This document shows, in pieces, positions 1 to 8,544 of a DNA stretch of 45,413 nt. The notes beneath the pieces were generated by a model, which was given only the letters and a program-made list of their open reading frames with translations, had not been told where the DNA came from and did no database searches. The DNA comes from Leptospira kobayashii (GTDB lineage: Bacteria; Spirochaetota; Leptospiria; Leptospirales; Leptospiraceae): positions 1 through 45,413 of the forward strand of contig NZ_AP025030.1 in the NCBI RefSeq assembly GCF_003114835.2, in the 5' to 3' direction. The position numbers and the translations under genes are program-made. Position 1 is the stretch's first letter; each line of letters begins with the position of its first letter.

Positions 1-1788
1 ATGATGCAATTATTCAAATATTTTTCCGCAATTTCCCTTCTTTGTCTTTGTACTTGTAAGTCGACTGAAAAAGATCCGGACGATCCTCTTAAAAATTCCA
101 AAAAATTAATCAAAGAAGGACATAGCTCTCTCTTTATGCAAGGAGCACTTCCCGTAAAAGGAACTAGTATAAAATTTATTCCTCCCGGAGAAGAAGCGGA
201 AATATTTATTCTGGGAAGAAGAGTAGGTTTCGCCAAAGAAGAATTTTCCAAGTCGTGGAAAAGAGCTGCCGAGTCCGTTGTTATCATTAAGGACGGAACG
301 AAGTTCAGTATATCCTTGGCAAATGACATTGATGATAAAGGTAATGAAACGATCCAACTGATTCAAAAGGAATTGACCCAGCCCGGAATTTATATTATGG
401 AAGAGTCGGTTGCAAAGTCAAAGGGAATCACGGGGAACTCTTGGCAAAAAGGCAAACAAGCTCATGATGATATCATAAAAGAATCCACAACGCTTAGGAA
501 AGAATGGGACGAGTGGGCGGATGAAATATTAAAGGAAGATAGCACTCCTGTGGAAAAAAATTCCGATATTTCAAAAAGGATGACAGGATATAAAAATACT
601 TTCAAGGGAACCTTCTCCTCGTTTGTACAAGGTTATGTGGACATAGACGATTCTTTCAAATCGGCCTGGGATGAGTCTTTTACCGAAGTTAGCGGAGGAG
701 GTTGGAAATCCGCTTTTAGCGATGTGAATGAGGTTCGTTCCAAAGTTTCGAAACAAGTGAAAAAAGCCTGGACGGAGACCGTTTTCAGTTACGGGAAGGA
801 TACAAAAGAAGGACTCCGTGACGCATCCAAGGACATCGAATCCATCGCTGACGGCGAAGGGTTTTCATTTTCTTTATTGAAGGCTTTTGCCAAAACCACA
901 AAAGCGTTGTTTTACGATGGAATCATAGAGCCTGTCGGCAAAATTGGCGTTTTATCGATAGGATATATCGGGATAAACGGAGTAGTTTATCCCGCAACAG
1001 TTGCAACCGTAACTGCCGGCACGGGAGTTTACTTTCTTGCGGAAACGTTTACAATTGCCGGAAAAGGGATCGTATACATAGTCGCTCCAAATTTAAAACT
1101 CGCATTAGGTGCTCTTTTGGGAAGTACCGAATTCGTAACTTATGAATCTTACCATTCTTTAAAGGCGGGAGGGCAGACATCGGCTAGACTTATAAAAAAA
1201 TCCTCCGGTTATTCATTGAAAGGAGCGGCCATAGTAACGGAAAAATCCGGGAAATACATTCTGGCTCCGGCCTCGCTTATGGGAGTCTCTGCATCGCAAG
1301 CATTAGTTGGCGGAGGTGTTGCTGTGGGGGGAGTTACGGCAGGAGGAGTAGTGACAACTTCTTCTTTTGCTGTGCAGACCGCTACTTTTGCAACGACCAA
1401 GACTGCGGCAATTGCAACCGGAACTACCGGAACGATAGCTTCTTTAGGAGTCGGAGGAAGTTACGGAATATATCAGGTAACAAAAGCAGTCGGTGTTCCT
1501 ACAGGAGTCGCTTTGGGTAGTGGGGTTGTGATGAGCTACGAAATGACTGCCCAACTATCCGCACATTCCATCCTTGCAGTTTCGGATTGTTCTTATCTTG
1601 TGTTGTCTATGGAAGGTGGAAAATGGATTGTATATGGAGTAAAAGACGTAACCAATAAAGCTAACGGGCTTTTGGTTGGTGCTGTTGTTGATTTGGATCA
1701 AGCAAAGAAAGAAGGGAACGTGATTGTAAAAGTTCCTCTAGAGAAAGATGAGGCCGATAAAATATTCGAGCCTAAGAAAAAAAAGTAA
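1..1788 (+). CDS. Large Gly/Ala/Val-rich lipoprotein of unknown function, paralogue of the last gene in the window
   Basis: Seen: a short hydrophobic signal ends in a lipobox-like LCTC with Cys at about residue 19, followed by a charged KSTEKDPDD tether. Residues 30-290 are charged and probably helical, with several Trp-containing stretches. Residues about 290-520 are a long run of Gly, Ala, Val and Thr with little charge, resembling glycine-zipper or membrane-inserting segments. The last 60 residues form a compact end with the pattern VVDLDQAKKEGNV, also present in the gene at 43935-45413. It sits 12 bases before the diguanylate cyclase, so the two could be cotranscribed. The window begins at the start codon, so the promoter is not visible. 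No known family recognised; a surface or outer-membrane-associated lipoprotein is inferred only from the signal and composition. Confidence 0.75.
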   Translation: MMQLFKYFSAISLLCLCTCKSTEKDPDDPLKNSKKLIKEGHSSLFMQGALPVKGTSIKFIPPGEEAEIFILGRRVGFAKEEFSKSWKRAAESVVIIKDGTKFSISLANDIDDKGNETIQLIQKELTQPGIYIMEESVAKSKGITGNSWQKGKQAHDDIIKESTTLRKEWDEWADEILKEDSTPVEKNSDISKRMTGYKNTFKGTFSSFVQGYVDIDDSFKSAWDESFTEVSGGGWKSAFSDVNEVRSKVSKQVKKAWTETVFSYGKDTKEGLRDASKDIESIADGEGFSFSLLKAFAKTTKALFYDGIIEPVGKIGVLSIGYIGINGVVYPATVATVTAGTGVYFLAETFTIAGKGIVYIVAPNLKLALGALLGSTEFVTYESYHSLKAGGQTSARLIKKSSGYSLKGAAIVTEKSGKYILAPASLMGVSASQALVGGGVAVGGVTAGGVVTTSSFAVQTATFATTKTAAIATGTTGTIASLGVGGSYGIYQVTKAVGVPTGVALGSGVVMSYEMTAQLSAHSILAVSDCSYLVLSMEGGKWIVYGVKDVTNKANGLLVGAVVDLDQAKKEGNVIVKVPLEKDEADKIFEPKKKK

Positions 1789-1800
1789 TAAGGCGAAATA

Positions 1801-2691
1801 ATGAACAATAAAATACTAATTGTCGAAGATTCAATGTTACAAAGACAGATATTGATTCGCTGGCTAACCAAACATAGCTATATTCCGATCTCTGCAAATA
1901 ATGCAAAAGAAGCACGTGAGATTATTTCTAAAGAAGATATAGAAATCGTGCTTTTGGACTGGGAACTTCCGGATGGAACCGGAATAGATCTTATCAATGA
2001 AATATTATCCTCTTCTCCTACGGGTTGGTTGCCTATCATCATGGTAACAAGCCATACGGAACCTGAAAAGATGAAGGAAGCGATTGAAGCCGGAGCAACA
2101 GATTTTATCCGAAAGCCGGCGGAAGAAATAGAATTATTGGCTCGTATTTATAGTGCGTTAAGGATCAAAACCCTCCAGGACTTGTTGCGTGACACCGCCA
2201 TTAAAGATGCATTAACCGGTCTCTATAATAGACGTTATATGGACGAAAGGATAGACCAGGAATTTCAAAGATGCAAAAGGCATAATCATCCTATGTCGGT
2301 CGCTATGATAGATATAGACTATTTTAAAAAAGTAAATGATACATACGGTCACGATGTGGGAGATCTGGTTTTAAAAACTTTGGCTACCGAATTAAAAACA
2401 AAACTTCGTAAATCCGACATCTTATCAAGATACGGCGGGGAGGAGTTTGTAATTGTCTTGCCGGAAACCGGTCTTCTCGAATCTAAATATGCTTTGGATA
2501 AAGTGAGAGACCATATTTCCACTCATGCCATTCAGGACGAGACGGGCAAAACGTTTCAAATCAGTTTTAGCGGCGGAGTGGCAGGTGGAGATTTGAGTTC
2601 CGTCACCTCTCCATTTGATTTACTAAAAATTGCAGATAAAAATTTATATGATGCAAAACACCAGGGAAGAAATAGGATTATAGAATCCTAA
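1801..2691 (+). CDS. Response regulator diguanylate cyclase (REC-GGDEF)
   Basis: Makes cyclic di-GMP from two GTP when its receiver domain is phosphorylated. Seen: a CheY-like receiver at residues 4-120 with acidic pocket ED at 9-10, phospho-acceptor Asp53 in LLDWELPDG, Thr83 and Lys105, then a GGDEF domain at about 132-296. The active-site signature is GGEEF at 212-216, which is catalytically competent in known enzymes. RKSD at 203-206 lies five residues before it, matching the RxxD inhibitory site, so product inhibition is expected. No partner kinase is adjacent. The c-di-GMP-degrading EAL protein at 35868 is the only counterpart in the window. PleD-like single-receiver architecture. Confidence 0.93.
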   Translation: MNNKILIVEDSMLQRQILIRWLTKHSYIPISANNAKEAREIISKEDIEIVLLDWELPDGTGIDLINEILSSSPTGWLPIIMVTSHTEPEKMKEAIEAGATDFIRKPAEEIELLARIYSALRIKTLQDLLRDTAIKDALTGLYNRRYMDERIDQEFQRCKRHNHPMSVAMIDIDYFKKVNDTYGHDVGDLVLKTLATELKTKLRKSDILSRYGGEEFVIVLPETGLLESKYALDKVRDHISTHAIQDETGKTFQISFSGGVAGGDLSSVTSPFDLLKIADKNLYDAKHQGRNRIIES

Positions 2692-2692
2692 T

Positions 2693-3745
2693 ATGCATGA
2701 TGCCTCCTTTCTTAGTTTAAACCCGGATTTAATTCTTTCCTCCGTTGAAAGCATCGGCTATATTCCTACAGGTCGTTGTGTTGCTTTAAACAGCGTAGAG
2801 AACAGAGTGTTCGATATTGAAATCGAAGGAGGTGAAAGGATTATTGTAAAATTCTATCGCCCGAATCGATGGACAAAATTACAGATCCAGGAAGAACATG
2901 ATTTTTTATACGAATTGAAAGAAGCGGATATTCCGGTTCTTGCTCCCATCTTGGACCGTCAGGGAAATTCTTTGCACGAATCACAGGGATTAACATTTGC
3001 TATTTGGCCATTACGAACGGGAAGAATCATCGAAGAATTATCCGAATCGGACTTACCTCAATTAGGAAGATTAATAGGCCGATTGCATCTTGTCGGCAAA
3101 TCGAAGAAAACAAAATATCGTTCCTTCTTGACTGTTCCTGATTATGCAGAAAAAGCATTGGATTTGATTCTTGCCGGAGGATGGATTTCAAATGCCCATC
3201 TAACGGATCGTTACAAAAAGGCAGCTTATTTTGCATTTGATCGATTTGAAACCGTTTTGAAAACGAAACAGATTCCGTTTCATCGAATTCACGGGGATTG
3301 CCATAAAGGAAATTTGATCCGATCGGAAGAAGGATTTTCCATTCTGGACTTTGATGATTTTTTAGAGGGTCCTGTTGTGCAGGATTTTTGGATGTTACTA
3401 CCGTTTGGCGAGAGGCGATCGGAAAGTGAGAGGGAACTTTTCTTTGAAGGGTATCGTGAGTTCAGCGAATTTTCATTAGGTTGGTTGGACTTGATCGAGC
3501 CTCTTCGTGCGATTCGATATGTTTATTATGCTTCTTGGATTGCAAAAAGATGGGAAGACCCGTCATTTCAAAACCTATTTCCTCATTTCGGAACGGATGA
3601 ATACTGGTCTAAAGAAACCATGGACTTGGAATCGATGGCAAAAGGATTTCAAAGAGAGAGTGAAGAAGAGTCGCCGATTGCAAAGACTTCGGAAAAAGAA
3701 GAAGAACTTTCCAATAAAGATTTTTTTTGGGATTGGGAAAACTAA
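2693..3745 (+). CDS. srkA: SrkA/YihE-like stress response serine/threonine kinase
   Basis: An aminoglycoside-phosphotransferase-fold protein kinase; SrkA in E. coli protects against stress-induced death. Seen: N-lobe with IIVKFYRP (candidate nucleotide-binding Lys), then the catalytic loop HGDCHKGN at residues 200-207 and the metal-binding DFDD at 219-222. The family hallmark EGPVVQDFWML follows. The length of 350 residues is slightly above the usual 328, due to a charged C-terminal tail rich in Glu and Lys. The start codon lies one base after the stop of the diguanylate cyclase, so translational coupling is likely. Converges on the methyltransferase gene with only three bases between stops. 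Confidence 0.88.
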   Translation: MHDASFLSLNPDLILSSVESIGYIPTGRCVALNSVENRVFDIEIEGGERIIVKFYRPNRWTKLQIQEEHDFLYELKEADIPVLAPILDRQGNSLHESQGLTFAIWPLRTGRIIEELSESDLPQLGRLIGRLHLVGKSKKTKYRSFLTVPDYAEKALDLILAGGWISNAHLTDRYKKAAYFAFDRFETVLKTKQIPFHRIHGDCHKGNLIRSEEGFSILDFDDFLEGPVVQDFWMLLPFGERRSESERELFFEGYREFSEFSLGWLDLIEPLRAIRYVYYASWIAKRWEDPSFQNLFPHFGTDEYWSKETMDLESMAKGFQRESEEESPIAKTSEKEEELSNKDFFWDWEN

Positions 3746-3748
3746 AAT

Positions 3749-4546
3749 TTATAGCACCAAACGGCTGAATGCCAATGCAACTGCAAGGGAATGGGAGACA
3801 TTCAAAGAATCGACTCCATCCTTCATTGGAATGTAAATCAGATGATCGCAAATATTTTTCAGTTTGAAATCGATCCCTTCCGCCTCATTTCCAAGAACTA
3901 ACAGATATTTCTCTGGGAATCGGAATGTAAATATCTCCGACTCCAACTGACTTATGTTATTTGCTTTATCAGGTAAAGCGAGCCCTATGACAGGTATGTT
4001 TTCCTGTCGGTATTCTTGTATAAGGTCATAAAGGGAATCCGGTTGGAAAAAATGAAGAGGGAAACCGTTTCCCATGGAAACTCTTACGGATCTACGTAGA
4101 TAAGGAGAACAGGATTGTTTATCGTAGATAATGGATTTGATTCCAAAAGCGGCCGAAGTACGAATGATAGAACCGAAATTTTCAGCATCGGAGATATTAT
4201 TGCATACGACGATGGGAAATTTCAGATCTTTTTGTGAAACAGGTAGCGGCTTTCTTCCGAGAGCCATGATCCCTTGGTGAACGGAAAATCCTATCGTCTT
4301 TTCAAATATCTTTTTTTCCGCATAAAATACGTTAGTCGGCTCTATTTCTTTTTTTTGGATCAGGAATTGATGTTTCTGTATGAATCTTTCGGTGGCAAAG
4401 ATACTTACTACTTCCAGATCTGATTCCAAAAGTCGAACCACGGTCTTTTCATTATCAGCAATAAAACAATCGGAAGTTTCTTCTTTGGATTTAAGAAGAG
4501 AGTAGGGGGAAACGCGAGAATCGGATGGATCTTGGATTAAAATCAT
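3749..4546 (-). CDS. SpoU/TrmH-family RNA 2'-O-ribose methyltransferase
   Basis: Transfers methyl from SAM to a ribose 2'-OH in tRNA or rRNA. Seen: an N-terminal substrate-binding region of about 100 residues, then the SPOUT knot motifs. Motif 1 is NISDAENFGSIIRTS with the catalytic Asn and Arg, motif 2 is LVLGNEAEGID, and motif 3 is IPMKDGVDSLNVSHSLAVALAF near the C-terminus. The length of 265 residues fits TrmH/RlmB-like enzymes. Which RNA is modified cannot be told from sequence. The start codon overlaps the first bases of the repeat element described at 4545. Monocistronic between two units running towards it. Confidence 0.9.
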   Translation of the reverse strand: MILIQDPSDSRVSPYSLLKSKEETSDCFIADNEKTVVRLLESDLEVVSIFATERFIQKHQFLIQKKEIEPTNVFYAEKKIFEKTIGFSVHQGIMALGRKPLPVSQKDLKFPIVVCNNISDAENFGSIIRTSAAFGIKSIIYDKQSCSPYLRRSVRVSMGNGFPLHFFQPDSLYDLIQEYRQENIPVIGLALPDKANNISQLESEIFTFRFPEKYLLVLGNEAEGIDFKLKNICDHLIYIPMKDGVDSLNVSHSLAVALAFSRLVL

Positions 4547-4619
4547 TATGTCACATACGATAGAGTACCAAAGCCCCCACCCTGAATCGGGTGGAGGGGA
4601 GTGGCTCGTGGGCCTCCCC
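4545..4619. repeat. Structured intergenic repeat element, copy 3 of a dispersed motif
   Basis: Begins with ATTATGTCACAT, identical over 12 bases to 30536-30547, and has a run of five C exactly 29 bases from its start, the same spacing as in that copy. It continues into a GC-rich part that can fold. CCACCC (4577-4582) pairs with GGGTGG (4589-4594), and GGGGAG (4596-4601) pairs with CTCCCC (4614-4619). The base composition differs sharply from the AT-rich surroundings. It lies between the hmuS end and the methyltransferase start. This looks like a multi-copy element of the genome, which is inferred from three related copies in this window. Confidence 0.5.
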
Positions 4620-4706
4620 CAAAATCCCTACCACAAAACAGAAAATCTTTCCATCCGAAACATCAATCTTAGAAAAATTTCTTCCGAAAAGTTCGCCTTT
4701 TTGTCG

Positions 4707-4737
4707 TTTGTCGGAAGCTTTGCCCGCCTCCGACAAA
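4707..4737 (-). terminator. Stem-loop downstream of hmuS
   Basis: TTTGTCGGA (4707-4715) and TCCGACAAA (4729-4737) form a perfect 9-bp stem with a 13-base loop, 10 bases past the hmuS stop on the minus strand. There is no T-run after it in that direction, so it is not a textbook intrinsic terminator. It may terminate weakly or protect the 3' end of the hmu mRNA. Confidence 0.5.
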
Positions 4738-4747
4738 AATGAAATTC

Positions 4748-5773
4748 TTATTTCATGTAATTTCGAGCTAGGTTTGCCCAGGTCTCCGACTGAGGGATTC
4801 CTGGTTTACGCTTACCAAACAATTGTAGAATCAAGAGTTCGTTTTCTCCGAAAAGCTCAAGTGAGGTCACATAACCATCCTTAGTCGGCTTTTCGACAAC
4901 CCAAGTTTCCAAAATCAAATCAGCCCGTAAGTGCAAATTGAAAATAGGATCCAAAACGTTAAACCAAGGTCCCATCACTTCCAACTTGGAAACCGGTCCC
5001 GTATGGATTTGAATCATTCCGTCATTTCCGACAAAGATCATGATCTCTTGTCCTTGGTCACGGCATTCGGTTAATAACTTTTGAAATACATCATTATCAA
5101 CTTTTTTAGTGAACTTACCTTGAGCGACTTCCAAGGCGGTTTTTCTAGACACATTGTACTTACGAAGCAAAGGAAAAAAATCGTGTGTGTCTTGTAATGC
5201 AGCCCAGTCGTTAAGAAAATCAGGAACGGAAATAGAAACAGGGGGCTGTGGTGCTGCCGGCTGTTTTTTCTCGATCGTTTCGGGAAGTGTCAAATCCGCA
5301 ACTGCGAACTCTTCTTTTACTTCGGCCCAACCTTCCAAATTCGACTTGTCCGTTGTATATATCTTATGAATTGCTTCACCGTATTTATCAAAAAATTGAA
5401 AACTCTTAAGAACAGAATCTCCTTTGTTTTCTTCAGAATAAAAACCAAACTTCCATTGGCTGAGAAAGATCCTTAAATCGATATCTTCTCCCACAACAAG
5501 CCCCATCATTCCATTGACGGAAATATCTTTGTATTCCCCCTTTCTTTCATGAACGCAAGGCTCGTTTCTCGTAAGGGCCATCACATAACCGAGTTTTGGT
5601 GTCGCAGCCAAAAAACCGGCCCAATCTTTTTTGAGAAGACTTACCCCTTTTCCCAATTTAGTTGCAAGAAGCTCAGCTTCGCTCACTCCTAAAATTTTTC
5701 CCGCTTCGCGGATCCGCAAATTAGGCGTTTCTGTTTTCAACTTTTCCCATGATTCTAATAATGCTGTGCTCAT
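4748..5773 (-). CDS. hmuS: HemS/HmuS-like cytoplasmic heme-binding and heme-degrading protein
   Basis: Handles heme brought in by the ABC transporter, releasing iron or passing the heme on in the cytoplasm. Seen: 341 residues made of two repeated halves as in HemS/ChuS. The first half carries the GEAIHKIYTTDKSN segment. The second half carries FVGNDGMIQIHTGPV followed by WFNVLDPIFNLHLR, a hallmark of the C-terminal half. Length matches the family (about 345). Last gene of a tight four-gene operon hmuT-hmuU-hmuV-hmuS, starting one base after the hmuV stop. Heme oxygenase versus heme trafficking role cannot be separated from sequence. Confidence 0.92.
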   Translation of the reverse strand: MSTALLESWEKLKTETPNLRIREAGKILGVSEAELLATKLGKGVSLLKKDWAGFLAATPKLGYVMALTRNEPCVHERKGEYKDISVNGMMGLVVGEDIDLRIFLSQWKFGFYSEENKGDSVLKSFQFFDKYGEAIHKIYTTDKSNLEGWAEVKEEFAVADLTLPETIEKKQPAAPQPPVSISVPDFLNDWAALQDTHDFFPLLRKYNVSRKTALEVAQGKFTKKVDNDVFQKLLTECRDQGQEIMIFVGNDGMIQIHTGPVSKLEVMGPWFNVLDPIFNLHLRADLILETWVVEKPTKDGYVTSLELFGENELLILQLFGKRKPGIPQSETWANLARNYMK

Positions 5774-5774
5774 T

Positions 5775-6554
5775 TTATTTGTCCTTCTTGATTAATTTCG
5801 GAATGATGATGTTTCCCTTCGGAGTCTTTAATACAAACATTTCGACGTCGAAAATCCGTTTGATATTCTCTTCTGTTAATACCTCGGCCGCCCCACCCGT
5901 AACAACCAATTTTCCGTCCCGTAAAAGAGAAATTTTGTCTGCAAATTGGTAAGCGGTATTGATATCGTGTAAGATCAGTAAAATCCCATAGCCTTGATCC
6001 GCCATATGACGGGTGACTTGTAATAATTTCATTTGGTTGGGCAAATCCATACTGGAAGTCGGTTCGTCCAAAAGCAAAAATTTAGGAGGGTCCCCCCAAA
6101 CCTGGGAGAGAACCCGAGAGTATTGCGCCCTTTGTTTTTCTCCCCCCGATAAGGTCGAATAACTACGATTAGCAACATGAAGCGTATTCGTGATCGACAT
6201 GGATTCGTCTATGATTTGTTCATTTTCCGAGTTTGTGGATTTATGAGGAGATCTTCCCAATGCAACTATTTCCCTGGTGGAAAAGGGAAATTGAAGTTCG
6301 AAATCCTGCGTGAGAACGGAACGGAATTTTGCTAAGTCTTTTTTTTTCCAAACTTCGATCGACTTGTCGTTTAAAAAAATCTCACCGTTTGTAGGAGGAA
6401 TATCTCCGCATAATAATTTGAATAAAGTCGATTTGCCCGCACCGTTTTTTCCCATCAAAACATGAACTTCGCCAGGATGAATAGTCAATGATATGTCCGA
6501 TAGAAGCTGGTGGGAACCAACGGAGAAACTCACTTGTTTTGCCACCAAACTCAT
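5775..6554 (-). CDS. hmuV: Heme ABC transporter ATP-binding protein
   Basis: Energises heme transport across the inner membrane. Seen: Walker A GKNGAGKST, Q-loop in LTQDFELQFPF, signature LSGGEKQR, Walker B FLLLDEPTSSMD and switch His in ILLILHDINTA. The length of 259 residues fits HmuV. I chose the ATG at 6552-6554 (MSLVAKQVSF) because it has a good upstream AGGAGA and overlaps the hmuU stop by four bases (ATGA). The longer open frame to 6662 would add 36 residues of low-complexity basic sequence lying inside hmuU. Second-to-last gene of the hmuTUVS operon. Confidence 0.95.
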   Translation of the reverse strand: MSLVAKQVSFSVGSHQLLSDISLTIHPGEVHVLMGKNGAGKSTLFKLLCGDIPPTNGEIFLNDKSIEVWKKKDLAKFRSVLTQDFELQFPFSTREIVALGRSPHKSTNSENEQIIDESMSITNTLHVANRSYSTLSGGEKQRAQYSRVLSQVWGDPPKFLLLDEPTSSMDLPNQMKLLQVTRHMADQGYGILLILHDINTAYQFADKISLLRDGKLVVTGGAAEVLTEENIKRIFDVEMFVLKTPKGNIIIPKLIKKDK

Positions 6555-7564
6555 GCTAATCTCCTTTTCCTTTGATTCAATAAGAATAAAAAAACCGGTG
6601 CTCCGATAAATGCAGTGATAATTCCGACGGGAATTTCGGCAGGAGCGATTACGGTTCGGCAAAAGCCGTCCCCGATAGTCAGCAATGCACCTCCCAGAAA
6701 AAAGGAAGAGTAAAGCAAATATTTATAATCCTGTCCGATGATCAACCTAACGATATGAGGAATGGCAAGTCCAACAAAACTTATATTTCCGGAAAGAGAT
6801 ACACATGCCCCGACACTCACTCCGATCAGTAGAACCAAAACCGATTTTAAAACTTCCACGGAGATTCCCAAATGCATCGCTTCTCTTTCTCCCAAAGCGA
6901 ATACGTTCATGGGACCGGCAAGAAAAGGACTCGCAATCAAAGGAATCAGCAGTATCGGACCAAGCCGGAGTAGGGTAGTCCAACTTGCACCGCCCAAACT
7001 ACCCATATTCCAGAGTGAAAGATTCCGTAGCTGCGCATCATTGGCAATATAACTTAAAATTCCGATACCCGCAAAACAAAGTGCATTGATGGCAATTCCG
7101 GTTAACAAAAGCGTATTGATCTCCGTCTTTCCATGGACCCTCGCCAATAGATATACCAAAAACCCGGTAGTAATTCCTCCGATAAAAGAAAGAATGATCA
7201 CTCCCCAAACAGGAGGGAAATCCGGGATATTAGTACCGAGCACAATTCCTACCGATGCAAAAAAGGCGGAGCCTGCGGTAATCCCGACTAACCCGGGATC
7301 AACGATCGGATTTCGGAATAAACCTTGAGCCAATGCGCCCGACCAAGCCAAAGTACCGCCGAGCAAAGTAGCAAGTATAACACGAGGAAAACGGAGATTC
7401 CAGAATACTTCTTTTGCCAAACTACCTTTTTCACCGAAAAAAGCATCCGTCAAACTAACGGTAAACGCCCCCCAATTCGAAACAAATAAAATCGTGACGA
7501 CGGAAAGAACGATTGTGAATGAAAGGAAGTATACTCTTCTTCTCCCTATTTGAGAGATTTCCAT
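6551..7564 (-). CDS. hmuU: Heme ABC transporter permease (FecCD family)
   Basis: Inner-membrane channel of the heme importer. Seen: 337 residues with about ten hydrophobic segments and the FecCD-type features RFPRVILATLLGG near residue 50, FRNPIVDPGLVGI, and GNISFVGLAIPHIVR near residue 265, the cytoplasmic loop that contacts the ATPase. The C-terminus has the family's conserved PAEIPVGIITAFIGAPVF. Overlaps hmuT by 19 bases and hmuV by four, indicating one transcript. Confidence 0.95.
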   Translation of the reverse strand: MEISQIGRRRVYFLSFTIVLSVVTILFVSNWGAFTVSLTDAFFGEKGSLAKEVFWNLRFPRVILATLLGGTLAWSGALAQGLFRNPIVDPGLVGITAGSAFFASVGIVLGTNIPDFPPVWGVIILSFIGGITTGFLVYLLARVHGKTEINTLLLTGIAINALCFAGIGILSYIANDAQLRNLSLWNMGSLGGASWTTLLRLGPILLIPLIASPFLAGPMNVFALGEREAMHLGISVEVLKSVLVLLIGVSVGACVSLSGNISFVGLAIPHIVRLIIGQDYKYLLYSSFFLGGALLTIGDGFCRTVIAPAEIPVGIITAFIGAPVFLFLLNQRKRRLA

Positions 7565-8418
7565 TTATTTGAAAGCTCCTCTAAGGCAGTTCCAATCCGC
7601 GGACCAAACCCAAGTAAGAGCAGATCATCCATAGCAAGATAGTTTTTCTTTTTTCCGGCAGTAGTCAATTGAATGCCTGGCAATTCCCAAAGACCTTTTT
7701 CTCCACCTAATCCTTCCAAGGAGATACTTGGGATCAAAATAATATCCGGTTGTGCTTTTACAATCGCTTCCGATGTGAGAGGTTTGAATTCAGCAAACTC
7801 GGTGATTGCATTTTCCGCACCGGAAAGTTTGATGATGGCGTCGGCAGGTGTTCCCGTACCGGAAACATACACATTGGTAGCACTGCGGGAATAAAGAAAC
7901 AAAACCTTTACGGGTTTTTTGGGGCGGGTGATTTTCAATCCTGCCACTTGTTTTTTCAATTTTGCAATCATCACATCCGCTTCTTTTTCTTTGGAAAGAA
8001 ATTTACCGATCAATTCGATTTTCTCGGAAGCTCCTTCAATGGTAAGTTTTTCCGGAACGATCAACATAGGAATATTCAGCAGTTTCAATTGTTCGATGGT
8101 TGCAGGAGGACCGGCATAATTGGTTCCGATGATCTTTGTGGGATTTAAAGAGAGAATGCCTTCCGTAGCAAGCGTTCGCTGATAGCCGATTTTGGCAATC
8201 GACATGGCTTCTTTCGGATAATAAGAACTGGTATCAACGCCTACGATATCAGATTGAACCCCTAATCCGAAAAGGATTTCGGTAACAGTTCCGTTCAAAG
8301 AAACGATTCTCGTTTTGTCTTGGGCATGTAAGGAAAAAGACAGTACTGATAGCAACAGGACAGGGAGTAAGTTTTTGAATCTTCTTACCCCGGAAAAGAG
8401 TATTTGAGAAATAAACAT
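7546..8418 (-). CDS. hmuT: Periplasmic heme-binding protein of the ABC importer
   Basis: Captures heme in the periplasm and delivers it to HmuUV. Seen: an N-terminal signal with a hydrophobic core ending in SLHAQ, then a cluster-A-type periplasmic binding fold beginning RIVSLNGTVTEILFGLG. The segment VGVDTSSYYPKEA sits where ShuT/PhuT/HmuT proteins carry their heme-ligating Tyr, so one of these Tyr is the candidate ligand. 290 residues, normal for the family. First gene of the operon. Operator A (8461-8475) lies 43 bases before the start codon. No strong Shine-Dalgarno is seen before the ATG. Confidence 0.93.
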   Translation of the reverse strand: MFISQILFSGVRRFKNLLPVLLLSVLSFSLHAQDKTRIVSLNGTVTEILFGLGVQSDIVGVDTSSYYPKEAMSIAKIGYQRTLATEGILSLNPTKIIGTNYAGPPATIEQLKLLNIPMLIVPEKLTIEGASEKIELIGKFLSKEKEADVMIAKLKKQVAGLKITRPKKPVKVLFLYSRSATNVYVSGTGTPADAIIKLSGAENAITEFAEFKPLTSEAIVKAQPDIILIPSISLEGLGGEKGLWELPGIQLTTAGKKKNYLAMDDLLLLGFGPRIGTALEELSNKWKSLK

Positions 8419-8455
8419 ACTTACTGTTTCCGCGGGAAGGGGGCTTTTGTCAAAT

Positions 8456-8475
8456 TATAATGAGAATGAGTCTCG
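8456..8475. promoter_or_regulatory. Operator A (Fur-like) with adjoining TATAAT, hmuT promoter region
   Basis: TATAAT at 8456-8461 reads as a TATAAT on both strands. It abuts the 15-base 7-1-7 palindrome TGAGAATGAGTCTCG (8461-8475, two mismatched pairs). For hmuT, running left, the palindrome would fall in the -10/-35 spacer, a classic repressor position. It is one of four related sites, all in front of heme-uptake genes. The regulator (Fur family or a heme sensor) is not encoded in the window. Confidence 0.65.
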
Positions 8476-8512
8476 GTTAATATGTTTGACAGAAATAGGC
8501 CCCATTTTCAAA

Positions 8513-8527
8513 TGAGATTTAGACTCA
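8513..8527. promoter_or_regulatory. Operator B (Fur-like) before the first heme-locus lipoprotein
   Basis: TGAGATTTAGACTCA, 7-1-7 palindrome with two mismatched pairs, centred 52 bases from operator A and ending 17 bases before the ATG at 8545. A TTGACA at 8486-8491 upstream could be the -35 of the rightward promoter, although no good -10 is visible at the expected spacing. Confidence 0.65.
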
Positions 8528-8544
8528 ATTACTTTGGAGACCAA

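Noticed and set aside
6555..6662. Longer start for hmuV at 6662
   Set aside because: Adds 36 residues encoded inside hmuU; the ATG at 6554 has AGGAGA and the usual four-base overlap.
7750..8148. 132-codon plus-strand frame inside hmuT
   Set aside because: Fully antisense to a clear periplasmic binding protein; its Phe/Cys-rich sequence is the shadow of hmuT codons.
8482..8544. Upstream start for lipoprotein 1
   Set aside because: Would put operator B in the coding region and place 21 residues before the signal peptide.
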